Origin: Pegea sp. RAD2-039
Lineage: Eukaryota > Chordata > Thaliacea > Salpida > Salpidae
Reading direction: 5' to 3'
Length of the DNA stretch: 64,000 nucleotides
Assembly (NCBI GenBank): GCA_034620365.1
Contig: JAQGEQ010000175.1
Coordinates: forward strand, 1,240,001 to 1,304,000
Shown: positions 11,083 to 24,600 of the stretch, piece after piece
Layout of the letters: each line of letters opens with the position of its first letter
How positions within the stretch are numbered: the first letter of the stretch is position 1
The notes under the pieces: generated by a model
What the model was told of the DNA's origin: nothing
The model's database searches: none
What the model saw: only the letters and a program-made list of their open reading frames with translations
Position numbers and translations under genes: made by a program

Positions 11083-13603
11083 TGTACTATGCTTATTATT
11101 TGCAAAAAGTAATTGTAAATGCTTTAAACATTTTGTCTACCAGCAATTTGTTATGTAGACTTTTTTAGGCCTTGTAAACCTTAACTATTTTTTATAGTTT
11201 TGATAAAAAATGTATTTTATAATCATTTATTTGAATTGTACTTCTAATTTAATTGTATTTACGAAAATTGGAAAAGACTAATTGAAACTTTTACTGCTAG
11301 GTTGCGCTAAGAAACATTTAAAACTGTAAACTGTTGCTATGATAAAACGTGTACGCAATAATACTATTGATGCTTTAAAATAAATTTTTCCGTTGAAAAT
11401 ATAAAAGTTTTCCTTATAAATATTATGTTATATTTTAAATCTTATTTAGATTTTTTACTTTCATATCATTAAAATAATTTTCTAATTAATAGTTTAAACA
11501 GAGTATTAAAATATAGAAAATATACTTAATTATATCAAATTACTAATTTATTTTGTGAAATCAACTGATCGAGCTTTAAAATAATTTTTTAACTAATGAA
11601 AAATGAAAAATTAATTGAAAGCTATGATTGTTCAAAAACTAGTTTTGATAATCTTTATATTTAATTGAACAATTATTTTCAATTATTTATTTGACGAATA
11701 TAAGTTCACATTTTAGATAATTTATTAGAAATTAATTTTTAAAGCTTAAACAAAATTTTAAATTTTATTGTATTTAAATTGAGAGCCTTTACTTTACACT
11801 AAGATAAATTTCAACTCTTTTACAACAAATCTGTTTAATAACATAAATCTTTGTCAAATTTGTATATTTATTTCATTTTTCAACTTTTAAAACAGTTTTT
11901 TAACTGAATTTAAGTATTTTATTTAATAATATTTCAATGTTTTATAAAAGCAGTTTATTTCCATATTTTTTGTTTCTTTAACTTTTTTACTTGGGTAAAA
12001 TTTTATACTTTTTATCAAAGTATTGGATAATATCTTCCTAAGAGATCAAACCATTTCTTGTAATGATGTAAAAATGGTGTCAAGACATTTGTGAAAGATT
12101 ATTTCACTTTAACGTGTTATCAGCTTAAGATAATGTGGTGAGTTATTCATCTAAAATAATCTTATGAAACTTGTTATTTTAATGAGAAAAATTAAATCAT
12201 TGTATTTTCTCATAATAAAATTTATATCATCCATTTCAAAATTGATTTAAATATTGATTATAACTAAATATGTAGATATCATTACAAAATCTTAATAGTT
12301 AAATATCAAATCCTTATAATATCAACGCCTTTTTTCTAACTTTGTATAATTATTTAAAATTATTAATGTCTTTTGCCATCTTATTTTCATAGAATACTTT
12401 AAAAATCGCAATCTCCCATACGTCACAGGCTCTTAATTCTAAATCAAACCACTTAACAACTTTTATTACACCCAGTGGAGTAACAGCCTTTTTGATAGGT
12501 TACCTAAGGTTTGAAATTCCCTTCCCAATTCCATCACTACATCTATCGCAGCTTTTAAAACTTTGTTAAAACTACAAGATTTAACTAGTTTCTTAGCAAG
12601 TGATATGTAACATGGTCAGTTTTATAACTTTCTTCTCCTATTTTGTCTTATTAGATATTTTACTCATAATTTTTAATAATAAAAATCTGTCTTAATCTTA
12701 ATTTGTGATAGCTAAGACCTTTCAATTATCTCTTTGCTCTTAATATTTGGTTTTTATCTATAAGAGATGTTGAATTTGTGACTCACAGCCGTGCGTTAAA
12801 TAAATAAGATCAAGCACGAAGCTTACAACAAAGTTCAAATTAAGTAAAGTTAATTTACTCTTTTCACATAAAAGATTAATGTTTTAACTCCTTAAAAAAC
12901 TCAAACTTTTTACAAAAATATTTTATTTATTTTGTTCTACTCATAGTTGCAGATGACAAATTATACAATTACTATGACAAATACAAAATAGTAAGAACTA
13001 AAAAAATAATAAAAAGGTTTTAATTACCAAATTAAAATAGTTTCATAAATTGAACATAAATACAGGCATAAGTAAATATCAGTTATAAATCAAAAATACT
13101 AACAAGTAGAAATAATAAAGAAGTTGACAGCATCAAACCATTTGTTAACAAAATTACTTTCATATTTTTTTTACAAAACTTTAAAATAGATTCTGATGGA
13201 ATTGACGAATAAAATGAAAAAGTTTTCTAAAAGAATTCTAAGAAAGTTCACTAACTGTAATTTAATTACGATTTCACTTTTGATAACTAACAATTATTTT
13301 GAAATAGAAAATTTTGTATTTTTTTGTAAATATTTTTTCACCAAAAATAAACTCCAAAGTTCACTTTCTTCGAAAATATTTTCAAAATAAAAGCTTGTGA
13401 TTAATTTTCTTACATAATTTTTTACTCTGTATTTAAATTTGCATCTATTGAGGTAGTTATAGTTGTTTTTCTAAACGTAAGTTTGTTGTAAGATATTTTT
13501 TTAGGTTTAGTCTTTATTTATATTTCAAGTAATAAAAAATCAAGTTAAATTTTGAAGAAAATTAGAAAATACTTTTTATCATTTCCTTTTGACTTATTTA
13601 GAA
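11083..13603. other. AT-rich spacer between retrotransposon and RIM-BP gene
   Basis: No coding signal is recognised. Short open frames such as 13196-13390 are low-complexity AT-driven frames. The right end presumably holds the promoter and 5' UTR of the RIM-binding protein gene, including perhaps upstream non-coding exons. Confidence 0.4.
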
Positions 13604-16600
13604 ATGGAAATAAAAGAAGAAAAAAATTACAACAGAAAATATTCGACTTCTTCAAAAGCTGCTTCTTCTTACAAAAACTCTGAGTAATAAAACAAATTAT
13701 TTTTAATACTTTTATATTTCTCACCTACCTTATTTTATTTTTTATTAATTCGATTAATTAGTTACATTTTAATTATACTACTGATTTATTAGTAACTATT
13801 TATACTTCTTTTATGAAATTTTTCAATAAGTACATTAAAAACTGTTTTTATCTATTTTTGATAAACTTTAAATCTAAAAAAATAATCTTTGAACTAAATT
13901 TAATAAACATCTTTTGGTTAATCTTTGTAAATTGTTTTTTTTTAATTATTTGAAATGTTAAATTTTACAAATCTTTTAAAATTGTTCCTTTTTTTAACAA
14001 TTAAGTTCAAACTTTACGAAAATATCTGATAAATATCTTCAAATGACACGTGACAATTCAGATTTGAATGAAAGAATTCAGGAGCTTCCATCTTCTGATA
14101 GTAAGTATCAAATATTTTCAGATGTTTTTGATGAGATTTTCGATCTAAAGATCAAGAGTAAATTCATAATTTTTGTCAGTTTTTAGTTGATTTGTTTAAC
14201 TGATTATTTATTATCTGAAATTGTTGAGCATGTTTTCAAAAAAGTTGCATAAAAAATACTTTATTCCTGTTTGCAAAAATTACTTATATCTAACTGATGT
14301 TTAAATTTCAGAAGATGCAGAAAATATAGAATCAAGTGAAAGGAAAATTGATGTACAAACGAAAATTGCTAATTTGCCAAAAAAATCTGGTTTGTTTTCG
14401 GATGAAAACAAAAAATTGGTAAAATTGTTCACCAAACTAATACTTAAAATAAATATATTTTTGACAAAAAGCCCATTTCATCTAATTTACAGATTGCTGG
14501 TCAGTCAAAAACGTCCACTGATAAAGAATTAATTTCGATTTTGAAGCAAAAAAACGGTCAACTTGCTGATATAGCCGACGAAATGCAAAGAAAAGCAAGA
14601 ATATTGATGGAAAAGAACCAAAAGGCATGTTGTGATCTATTTATGTTTTAATTTAATTTTTTGTATTGATAAAAATGTTCACTCTTTTCAACTTAAAACA
14701 TTTTGAAAGAAATTTTAGAAATGTTTTTTTTTTAAATAATTTATTTTTATTTCATTTTCAAAAATCAATCTTTTCTGTTTCCAAGAATTTATTTTATTAT
14801 CTCAAAAAGTATTTTTTCCAAATAAGCAAATCTTTTCAAAAATCAAATGTAATCATGTATAAATATTACAGAAAAAGATTTATAAAAAACTTATTTTTTT
14901 ATTAAGAAAATCAATCAATTCAACAATTATTTTGAATTTGATAGAAAATCAAAAGTATTTCAACTTTAAATGCAAAAATGAACAAATTACAAGACAAATT
15001 TTCAAAGTATCAAAATTGGTGCAAAAATAATCACAATGACACAATCAAGAAACTGAAGGAAAGACTGGAAATTTATCAAACTCAAATTACTGATCTTAAA
15101 ATTGAAGTTGAACAAACAAGACAATTACATTTTGCGAAGGTTCAAATTTCAACTTTTTCTAATTTTCGTTTTCTGTTTAAATTTTGAGGTTTCTATTACA
15201 AGCGACTGGTGATTATAAACCATATCACTCGCCAATTGTACCCACGCTTTAATGACCATTTCTAAAAAATCTTTTATACAAAAATTTGATGTTTTTCAAA
15301 TATTTTTGAGAACTTTTTAAAAGTTTAAGTTTTTAGTTTTGTTTTTTTGAAATGAACCATTTTATCATCAAATTTAAAAATTAAAATTAATTAAAGAATC
15401 GTTTTGATAAAATTTAGAAACTAAATAATTTCTTGTAACTACTAAGTTAGAAAAGCAGTCGATAAAATTGAATGATTAATCAACAGATTAACCTTAAAGT
15501 AAACTAAAATGTTGCTGACGTCTCAGTAGTTTTATTCAATTTCATCTTTTTAATCTTTTGTTTTATGAAGAGTACTTAAAAGAGAGCTTTTACTGAAAAT
15601 CTAATAACCAATTTCATTTTTTCTTCTACCAATCGTTTTTAGTTTGATTCTGAATGTTCTTCTTTACTTACAGATCGGTTTAAAGGAATTAAACTTTCAT
15701 GAAAATGATGCAGACTTTATCCGTGAGAAAGAAAACTTGCGTTTGCAGAAGTTGGTGGCTGATTCATCATCAAAAGTAGAATTTCTTAACTAAATTGTTA
15801 TCATTATTTATCAAAGTATTTTATTTGTAGAAAGTTATTAGATTATTTAATATTAATAAAAAACATATTATAAAACTTAAAAATATTCTAAGCTTTTTTT
15901 CTTTTTGAAAAGTGTTTTATACAATATTTTAGATAATTGCTTGATAGTTTGCAATATTTTTATGACATTCAAAAGTCTTACTTCTGAAATAAAATTTATT
16001 TCTATGTTCTTCTTCGGCACTAATGACTATAGATTATTTAGGTCTTGTAGTAAATATTCAAAATTTTAAATTTCTTAGATTACGAATAGTGATATGAAAA
16101 AGCTGAAAAAAGAGAAAGAAAAAAAGAGACATCAAATATAAATAATTTTCTTTTTGACACTTGCATTTAAAAAAAAGCCAAATATTTTGTTTAGAATAAA
16201 GATTAATTTGAAAAATTTATTCTTTTAAATTCTAACAATTTTTTTTATGAGTTGAAAAGTTTTTCTTTGAAGTTTTTCAAGAATTTAAAAATTATTTTTT
16301 GATTTTTAATTTTAATTTTCAACTTTTTATGAACTTTTAAACTTGTCATCATTTGAAAAAAATTTAAGCAATCCTCTAAATATTTAATATATAGAAAGGT
16401 TTAATTAAATAATAATTAATTTATACTTATCAATCATTCTATAAAAATTTCTTTAAATTTATTGTTACAAGAAATATATCGTAAAGTTTAAACTTTTTAA
16501 ATCAAATTATAATCTTCATCAAAATCTCTTAACTTTTAATATCAAATTCTAAAACATTATTTGATTTTTATGTTTTATTTTTTTACAGATAACTGATTTT

Positions 16601-18671
16601 TTGTGAAATAATTCTTTTATAAAATCCATCAGTCAACATTTTGGTAATAAAATTGACTTCTGCTGTAGGTGGTTCTTCGTTCCCTGTCTACACCAACAAC
16701 CGCTCGACTGAAGTCACTGGAAGTATCAAATAGCAAACTTAGACAACAAATTATTGAGTTAGAGAAAGAATCAGATGTCGTTGAAAGCAAGTTAGTTGCT
16801 GCTGAAGAGGCTGAAAGTTTGATTAAAAATTTGAAATCAAATCTTTGTGTGGCTGAAGAGAAATTAGAGAGTTCAAAAGTAACAATCTCTCAACTAGTAA
16901 GTTCAAAGTTTTCTTTTCATGTTTTCATACAATTGTTTAAAAAAAACTTTTTTTGAAAAATATTTTTAGAAATTTGATTTGGAATCATCTAAAAACACTA
17001 ACAACGATTTTTGCTTAAAATTGAAAAATTTGAAAAAAATGTATAAAAAGGTTTGTTTCTATATAAATATGATTTATTTTCAATTTAAATCAAAACTAAA
17101 AAGTAAACATGTTTTTTTGAGGCTTTATTTGGTTATATTTAATTTTTTTAGTTGGAAACAGACTGCAATTCTGCTATAGAAGATGTAAAAAGAGTAACGA
17201 AAGAAAAAAATGAAATTACTGAAAAATATAACGAGAAGAAGAAAGAAGTTGAAGCGTTGAAAGCATTTGTCAGGTAATTTAACTTGCTTTTGTGCTAGTG
17301 CCTAAAAAGCTAGTTTTTAAATTTCATAATTTCAAGATTTAGAAAAATGATTTGATCTAATGAACAAAAAATCATCAATATTTTAAAACTTTGAAACATT
17401 TAACTTACCAGTAAAAAATATCTTCAACAATTTAATAATTTAAAATGAGTTTTAAATTCAGTGAAGATAATATTTTACAGCAAAACTGAAAATGATATGA
17501 AACACAATTTCAATAATCAGTATGTTCAGAAACTTGAAGAAAATAAAAACATTTCAAAAAATTATGAGGAAGACATCAATTCATTAGAAGTTTGTTATTT
17601 TTTGAGCTAAAAAACTATTTATTAAACTTCACTTAAACTTTTCTTTAATTAGTTTTTAAAGCTTTATAAATGTTTAAGGAAAAAGTGAAGATACTAAAGC
17701 AATGCTGCAAGGATAAAATTGAAGAAAATAATCGATTAAAAACACAAGTTTTGACGCTAATGAATAGACGTAAGACTTTTTCATCTTTTATATCTTTGTC
17801 AATGACAAGAAATTAATTCTGGATTAATTAATTCTAATCTTCATCTAATTTTGCTAAAACCTTTTACAGAAATGTTATTCTAAAGACTTATTCTAGTTGT
17901 TTATTTTATTAACAGCACACTAATTTATTCGTTAATTTTTTTATCATAATATAAAAATATACATTTTAAACTCAAAATTAAATTTACAAATGATATTTTT
18001 ACAAAATTTCCTTTAGGATTTAGCTTTTATTTTTAAGTAAATCGTAAAAACGTTTAATAATAAAAAAAAAGTAATAACAAACCGTTCCTGATAAATAATA
18101 TTTGTTAGCAATTTCTAATAATTAGTTAAATTATTTTGTGTTTGTCTGGTTCGATGAAACAAATGACTCTTGTTCAAGTCCATCAAAAGCAAAAAAAACT
18201 AAATTAAAAGTCAATTAAGTCAATCTAGAACCTTAACTTGCAAAAACTCCTCGACCAACAACATCAAGAAACTTGCTCTTTCAAATAAATCTTCTGCTTG
18301 GTAATTGAGTGTTCTTAGGATGATTGCAATTGTAGTGAAGCCTTGATGAGTGTTTATGCTTTCTCAAAGTTATAAATGATAAAACTGATTATTTATATCA
18401 AAACCGATTGTCCCAAACTCTTTCATTTAATATAAAACTATAAATTAAAGGTGAATGTTGTTATTGGTTTCTATTTTGTTTATAAGAAGTATAAAACTTT
18501 AAGTTATCTCTTGGTTTGATTAACTCTTTAACTTCACCATCAATTTATTGTTAGACTCTATAACTGATGAAGACTTCAATCTGATCATGATAAATCAGAA
18601 AAAGTTTACAAATCAGCCTAAAAATAATATAGAAACAGAAGAAGATGAAGTAATCTCAAAAGACCAATCTA
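13604..18671 (+). other. RIM-BP coiled-coil region (exons 1-12)
   Basis: These twelve exons encode about 485 residues rich in Lys, Glu, Leu and Asn with heptad-like spacing. Examples are L-K-E-R-L-E-I-Y in exon 5 and L-E-V-S-N-S-K-L-R-Q-Q-I-I-E-L-E-K-E in exon 7. N-terminal coiled coils occur in RIM-BP1/TSPOAP1 and insect RBP. The linkage to the SH3 part is supported by the shared phase 1 across the 18672-21300 intron (donor GTGAGC, acceptor TTTCCAG). A possible alternative terminal exon at about 16080-16141 begins after TTCTTAG but has no donor, and I left it out. Confidence 0.75.
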
Positions 18672-21600
18672 GTGAGCTATTTGTATATAATTCGAAATTA
18701 GTTTATGTGTTTTAGTAACACATATGCAATCAATTTATCAGAACATTTTTAATGTAAACATCTTTTTAAATAATAATTTTGATCTACAATAAAATAATTT
18801 TTCTTAATTTTTTTTGACGAAATAAAATTTGAAGAAATATCAAAGCGATAAATAGATTTCAAATATAAATTGAATTTATTATTTGTGAAAAATTTATCTA
18901 AATATTTTCACTTTTATATTTTTGCTTAAATTAATGGATAATTTCAAATTTTTATCAAATGACTTCTGGTTTGCAAATTTAAACATTTCTACAGGTTGCT
19001 TGGTCTAAAAAATCTAATTTGAAATTTCATACTTAATTACATTTTAGTAAAGAGATATTTGCTGTAAACTAAACAACAAATATTTTGTAAATTTCTTTTA
19101 TATAACTAGCCTAATTCATTTACGATAAAAGTGAAATCTAATTGAAACGTTTTAAAGTAAAATTAGAAAAATTATACTTTATAGTTTTTGAAATATTAAT
19201 TTTTCAGTAAAAAGATTAAACTGATTGAATAAAACTAAAGATGGTAAGATCTTTAATATTAATAAAAGAATTAAATGTTTTAAAAGTGATTCATATTTAA
19301 ATGAGTTTTCAGGAAATTTTACTTTTTTACTTTTACCAGGGTAGTAATCACACTTTTTTATATAATGTCTTAAAATCATTAAAAATAGATCTATGTAAAA
19401 AGAAAAAGATAGATTAGATTATCTGTTCGTAATTAAAAGCTTTCTAATAATTTTTTACCAAAATAATTTATGAAAATAAAAAATAAATAATTGAAAGAAT
19501 TAGTTTTAAACTTTCAAAAATTTCCGAAAATTTGAAATAAATATTAAATTTTTTCACTATCTTTCTAACCAGTTTATTTTCAAACTTTATTGCTCATAAA
19601 TAAGAAATTTTCTCCTATAAACCTGTCATTTGATGTTTTAAATTAACCTTCTTATTCATTTTTCTAAAAATCTTCTAGTTTTTAATAGATACACTTTTTT
19701 AGTAGCAACAAACGTAATCTAGTTTGATATTTCAAAATCAATACAATGAAATAAAACTGATTCAAGCTTCTAAAGAATATATAACTTTAAATAATTCATT
19801 TTGCCATTTAAAGTGAAATACTTTAGTTGTATTATTTGCTTTTTACATCAGTTTTAACAGAAGTTACAGATTTAATTGTGAGATAAACAAAATTTTCTGA
19901 GGTCACCTCACAGCAGTATTTAATTTATAAAATATTATTCAGTGAGAAAGTTTTTTCATTCTAATCAATGTAGAAAACTTGTAACTGACAATAAGTGCTA
20001 GAGATAATTAAAGTTATTAAATCTGTGTTTTGTATTAGTTAGCTTGATGTGTTTTAAATAAAATATAAATCTTAACAGTAATAATTTCAGCTTAATTTGT
20101 TAAAAAATGTTTGAAAGTATTAATTATGGAAAAAAATTAGTTTTATATTAATTGGTTTTATTCAACATACAGTATTTCAACATGTTGAATGTCAGTAACA
20201 TGATTTTGTTTCTGTTTTGAAATTGACTTTGGCTTGATAGAAGCAAGTTTGATATGTTTGTGTTTGAATGTCAATATGTTCTTGGATTTGTTTGATAAAT
20301 GAAAAATGTAGTAGTTGCTGTGACAAAGTCGAAATTATTTAATAAACATAATTATTATTAATCTTATTTGTTTTTCATTGATTTATTTAAATTGAAATAT
20401 AGGTAGTTAAATGAAAATATAACTAATTCTTGAAAGAAACCTTTTGTTTTTTTACAAATGAAATACATCAAAGTGTAAAATAGAGAAAAAAGTATAAATT
20501 TAAAAATAGTAAAAATTTTATATTTTTTATTAAAATTACAACTGCTATTGTATTAACAAAATTGATCTAACTATCGAATTTTCAACATATCTATTTGTTG
20601 TTGTAGGAATTCAATCGATTGTATTGTTTATCCAGTCCACAAAACCTAGTTCTTACATTTCAGTTGACTTTTACAAAATTTTAGAGTCTTTATTCAGTTA
20701 GACTAAAACTACATCATGTTTAAAAGTCTTGAAATATTTATCTATTTATCAGAGATAGATTTATAATATTTAAATTATAACAAAATTTATTAACAGATAA
20801 AGTTAATGTTTCTACTTGTAGTTCTACATCTGTTATCTTGAATTATTTCTTTTTTTCACAAAAAGTCTTTTTTTCATTTTACAATTTTCTGTTCTACTAA
20901 TACTATCTTCCATTCCTTGAGATTAGAATCAGTATGATATCTCCTACACCTTGTAAACCCTCAATAAAATAGTTTTTAAGAAAAACACTGTTCATTCGGA
21001 GAACAACTCTCTAATGATCAATATTAACAAAAGTATAATTTGAGATCAATATTTTCATTCTTTCTACTGCTTACTCTACCTTATTAATTATTTATCGTAT
21101 TTTGAGATGCGACTTAAACTGTATTTAAACGAGATTTAATCTCATTCTGTTCTGCAAGCTCAAAGTAAATTCTTTGTAGAAATTAACTAAACCTAGAAAT
21201 AAGAAGTAGACCTTGCTTCATTTGTTAAATCGTCAGGTAGATAAAGGAAGCCTTTTAGCTAGTCTGTTGCTGTTTTATAAGATAACTTTTTGGTTTCCAG
21301 CACAAGTGGATGTAGCAGAAATGAGTTATTTAAAAAGAAATCAGCTTAAAGATGAAGAAAGTTTTCAAATCAAGTCAACTGTAGACCAGTTACAACTCAA
21401 ACCTACCAGAAAATTTACTGTGAAATACAGTTATGATCCAAAAATGGGTCCTAATGAGAACCCTGAGGCAGAATTAAGTTTGAAATGTGGAGATACTGTT
21501 TATGTATCTAGTGAAATGGATGCTGATGGCTTTTTTGAAGGTTAGTTTTCTTATTAAATTATTTTACAACTAAAGTTTTTTAATTGAATATTTTACATTA

Positions 21601-24600
21601 TTTAAAATGTTACCAAGTTATTTAATTAAGAATCACTATTTTGTCTTGTTATTATTTTACTTGATAATCTTTTATTCATACAGCTAAATTATCAACAAAT
21701 TTTTCATCACCAAAACTAGAGACAATCGATTTTTAAATTGTTTCAAATTGTGTTTAGATTCAAGCTTAGTTCCGAAAATTTTAAAGCTTTGATCTTTTAT
21801 CAAATATAAAAAGTTCAATTTAAATAAATATCTTAATCAATTATTTCTAAATATTTTGTTAGTAGATTTTGAAAATTAGGTAATTACGAAATCAGAGCTT
21901 AAATTATTAAAATTACTTCAAAATATTTGTTTATTTGCTGATATGTCAATTTGTAGAATAGGAATTTTATATTTTCATAGAAAAATTGTTCAATGTTTTC
22001 AAAAAAATTGTCAGATTTCATATTGAAATGTTGAAATAATCTTATAAAGAACGATTTTTATATTTTAGGTTTTTTAAAAGATGGCAGAGTCGGTCTTGTA
22101 CCTTCAAACTTTCTTAAAGAAGTATTCGATAAAAACGAAGATCAGAAAAAAGATTCGTCAGTTCAAAAATGCAGCAGAGTAAACTCAACGTAAGGATTTG
22201 TTGGTTTTACTAATCAAATAACAAGAAACAAAATAGATCTGAATAAATTTGGTTATAATTTCAAATTACATTTCAACATTTTCTTCAAAAATATTTCTAA
22301 ATAACTTTTTTAAAACAATTTAACATTTTTTATCTACAAATTTCATTAGAGGATCGTTTTCATTTTCAATTTTCTATTTATTAAAATGCATCAATCTGAA
22401 TTATTTTTGTAGCTTATTTTTTTAAAGGTTTTCTACATCAAATAATGAAAGTAAGACTCTAAAAGGATCAACTGGACTTTATCTTCCATTTCCACGTGAC
22501 CTAATTGTTGATAAGATATTATCACATAGCCTCATTATTGGTTTGTTGAATTATTCAGAAATTTATCAAAAAACTTTTGAAAAAGAAATGATTCAGAACA
22601 TTTTTTTTATAAAACAAATTAATTTAGCTTTTAGATTTTATAGACATTTAATTTTTTGTAATTTATTTTTCTCTTTTCATTTAAATTTAAAAGTGACTTT
22701 TTATAGATTTGTACTTAAATAAATCTTCATTTAAATTAAATTAGTTTTTCTTTAAACCATACTTAAAAATTACATTTAACATTTTCTAATATTTTTCAAC
22801 AACCTATCTCTCAAAGGTTGGAACCATCCTATATTGACTGATATAAATGATTCAATTGATGAATATCATATTTTAGTTGATAATGTTTTAACAACAATTG
22901 TTGATGGAAACAAAAACAAAGCAGTAGTTGAAAATATATATTATGACACGGTTAGTTATTTAAAAACTTTGATTCAAATAAGTTGTATTTTTTAAACATT
23001 TTTATTTGAAGTGTGAATAGTTTTATGATTACATCTCATTTTGATTTGACAGAAAAACTACAGAATTTCAGTTTGTGCTGTAACAAATAGAGGAGTTTCT
23101 CATGTCAACAACTGCTTTGTATTAATTAGCAAAAACAACTCTAAACATAATAAAAATTATGAAGTTGCTGGCGACAATTTTGCAAGAAATATAAACTTCA
23201 AAGTATTACAACTGATGTCAGATCAAGTGACTTTCACATGGGAACCTCTTTCAACGGATTTATTATATGAGATTACAATCGAAAAATTATTCAGTTTTTC
23301 CAACTCGACATTAAGGTTTCTAATTTTCTATTTTTGTTGTTGAAAATTTGTTGAATGAATTGATATTTTCAGTGGAAACCAAAAGCTCGCAACAAACTTG
23401 CAGACTTTTAAACCGAATAAATTTAAGGTTCAGTCTTGTTTTTGCCAATATACAATTACTAATTTGGATTCTAATTCACAATATAAAGCAAGCATTTATC
23501 CAAAAACATTTGGAATATTTTATCAAAGTTTGAAACCTCTTATGTAAGTCTCAAAAGTTTGATTAACAATTTTCTAATTAAATTTATTTTATAGTTTCAA
23601 AACACCTGCTAATGACTCGATAAAACCTCCGGTTAATTTGCATATTGATGAATCTCTCAAATCCAATTGCATAACTCTTTCTTGGACTTTCAACTCTGTT
23701 AATAAACCTCGTAAGTTCAAAACGTTTTCTTCAGTTTTAATTTAAGCTTCAAAAAGTTAATTTTAAGAATCTTCTATCGATTATGTTCTTTAGATAATTA
23801 AACAATTATAATAAAAATCGATAATTAAGTAAATTCAAAACTTTTTTTAAAACTAATTAATATAAAAATTATAGAAGCACCACGTGACATAGAAAAAACT
23901 TCGTCTTGCTCGGTGTTTATCAATGACTTGAAGCTTTCAACAGTTTCATCCAATCAAAACTGTAGAATCAGTTTGAGTGAAATCGCAGCTTGCATCCAGC
24001 AGCAACTAGAGATGTCGAGTAACAGATCTTGGTTTCAAGTGAAGCATCAAAACTCTAAAAGTCCGTTTACATCTTGGTTGAATCATGTCAAAGTCTCAAT
24101 AAAATCAGTTGATAGTAAAGGACATTACTCTGTTTCATCTCAGCCGATCTATCTTCATAAGAAAGTGGTTCAACTTCTCGTGGATGTGATCAGTGAATCT
24201 CAAAGATCCTCAGATCTTTCGGATACCAGACAAAAAGTTCCTTCAATTCATCTGATCGAAGGAACAAGCAGTGAAGAATCGGGTGATGAAAAGTATCATA
24301 AGATCAGGTTTCCGGATGAAGATTATAAGTATAAAAGGTCTGGAAGAAGAAGACGACGACGACTGAAGATGTATGCAAATGATTCAACACGAAAATGGTT
24401 TTCTGACATCGATTTATCAGAAGATGAATCTTCAAGCACTCCCAGTTTAACATCTCCAATTGAATGTCGTAAATCCAAGAAGCTGCATAGCTGCTCCTTT
24501 TCTAACTTCCATCATTGGAAGAGCCACAGTAAGATCACATCGACTCCTATTGAAAAAATAGATCGAAAAAGAACTGAAAGTTTGTCAGGTCGAAATTTGA

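Noticed and set aside
13196-13390. 64-codon open frame upstream of RIM-BP
   Set aside because: Low-complexity Lys/Asn/Phe-rich translation typical of AT-rich non-coding DNA, with no supported splice link to the gene.
16080-16141. Possible extra RIM-BP exon after TTCTTAG encoding a Lys-rich helix
   Set aside because: It is in phase 0, but it ends in TAA with no usable donor. The neighbouring exons join correctly without it, so at most it is an alternative last exon.
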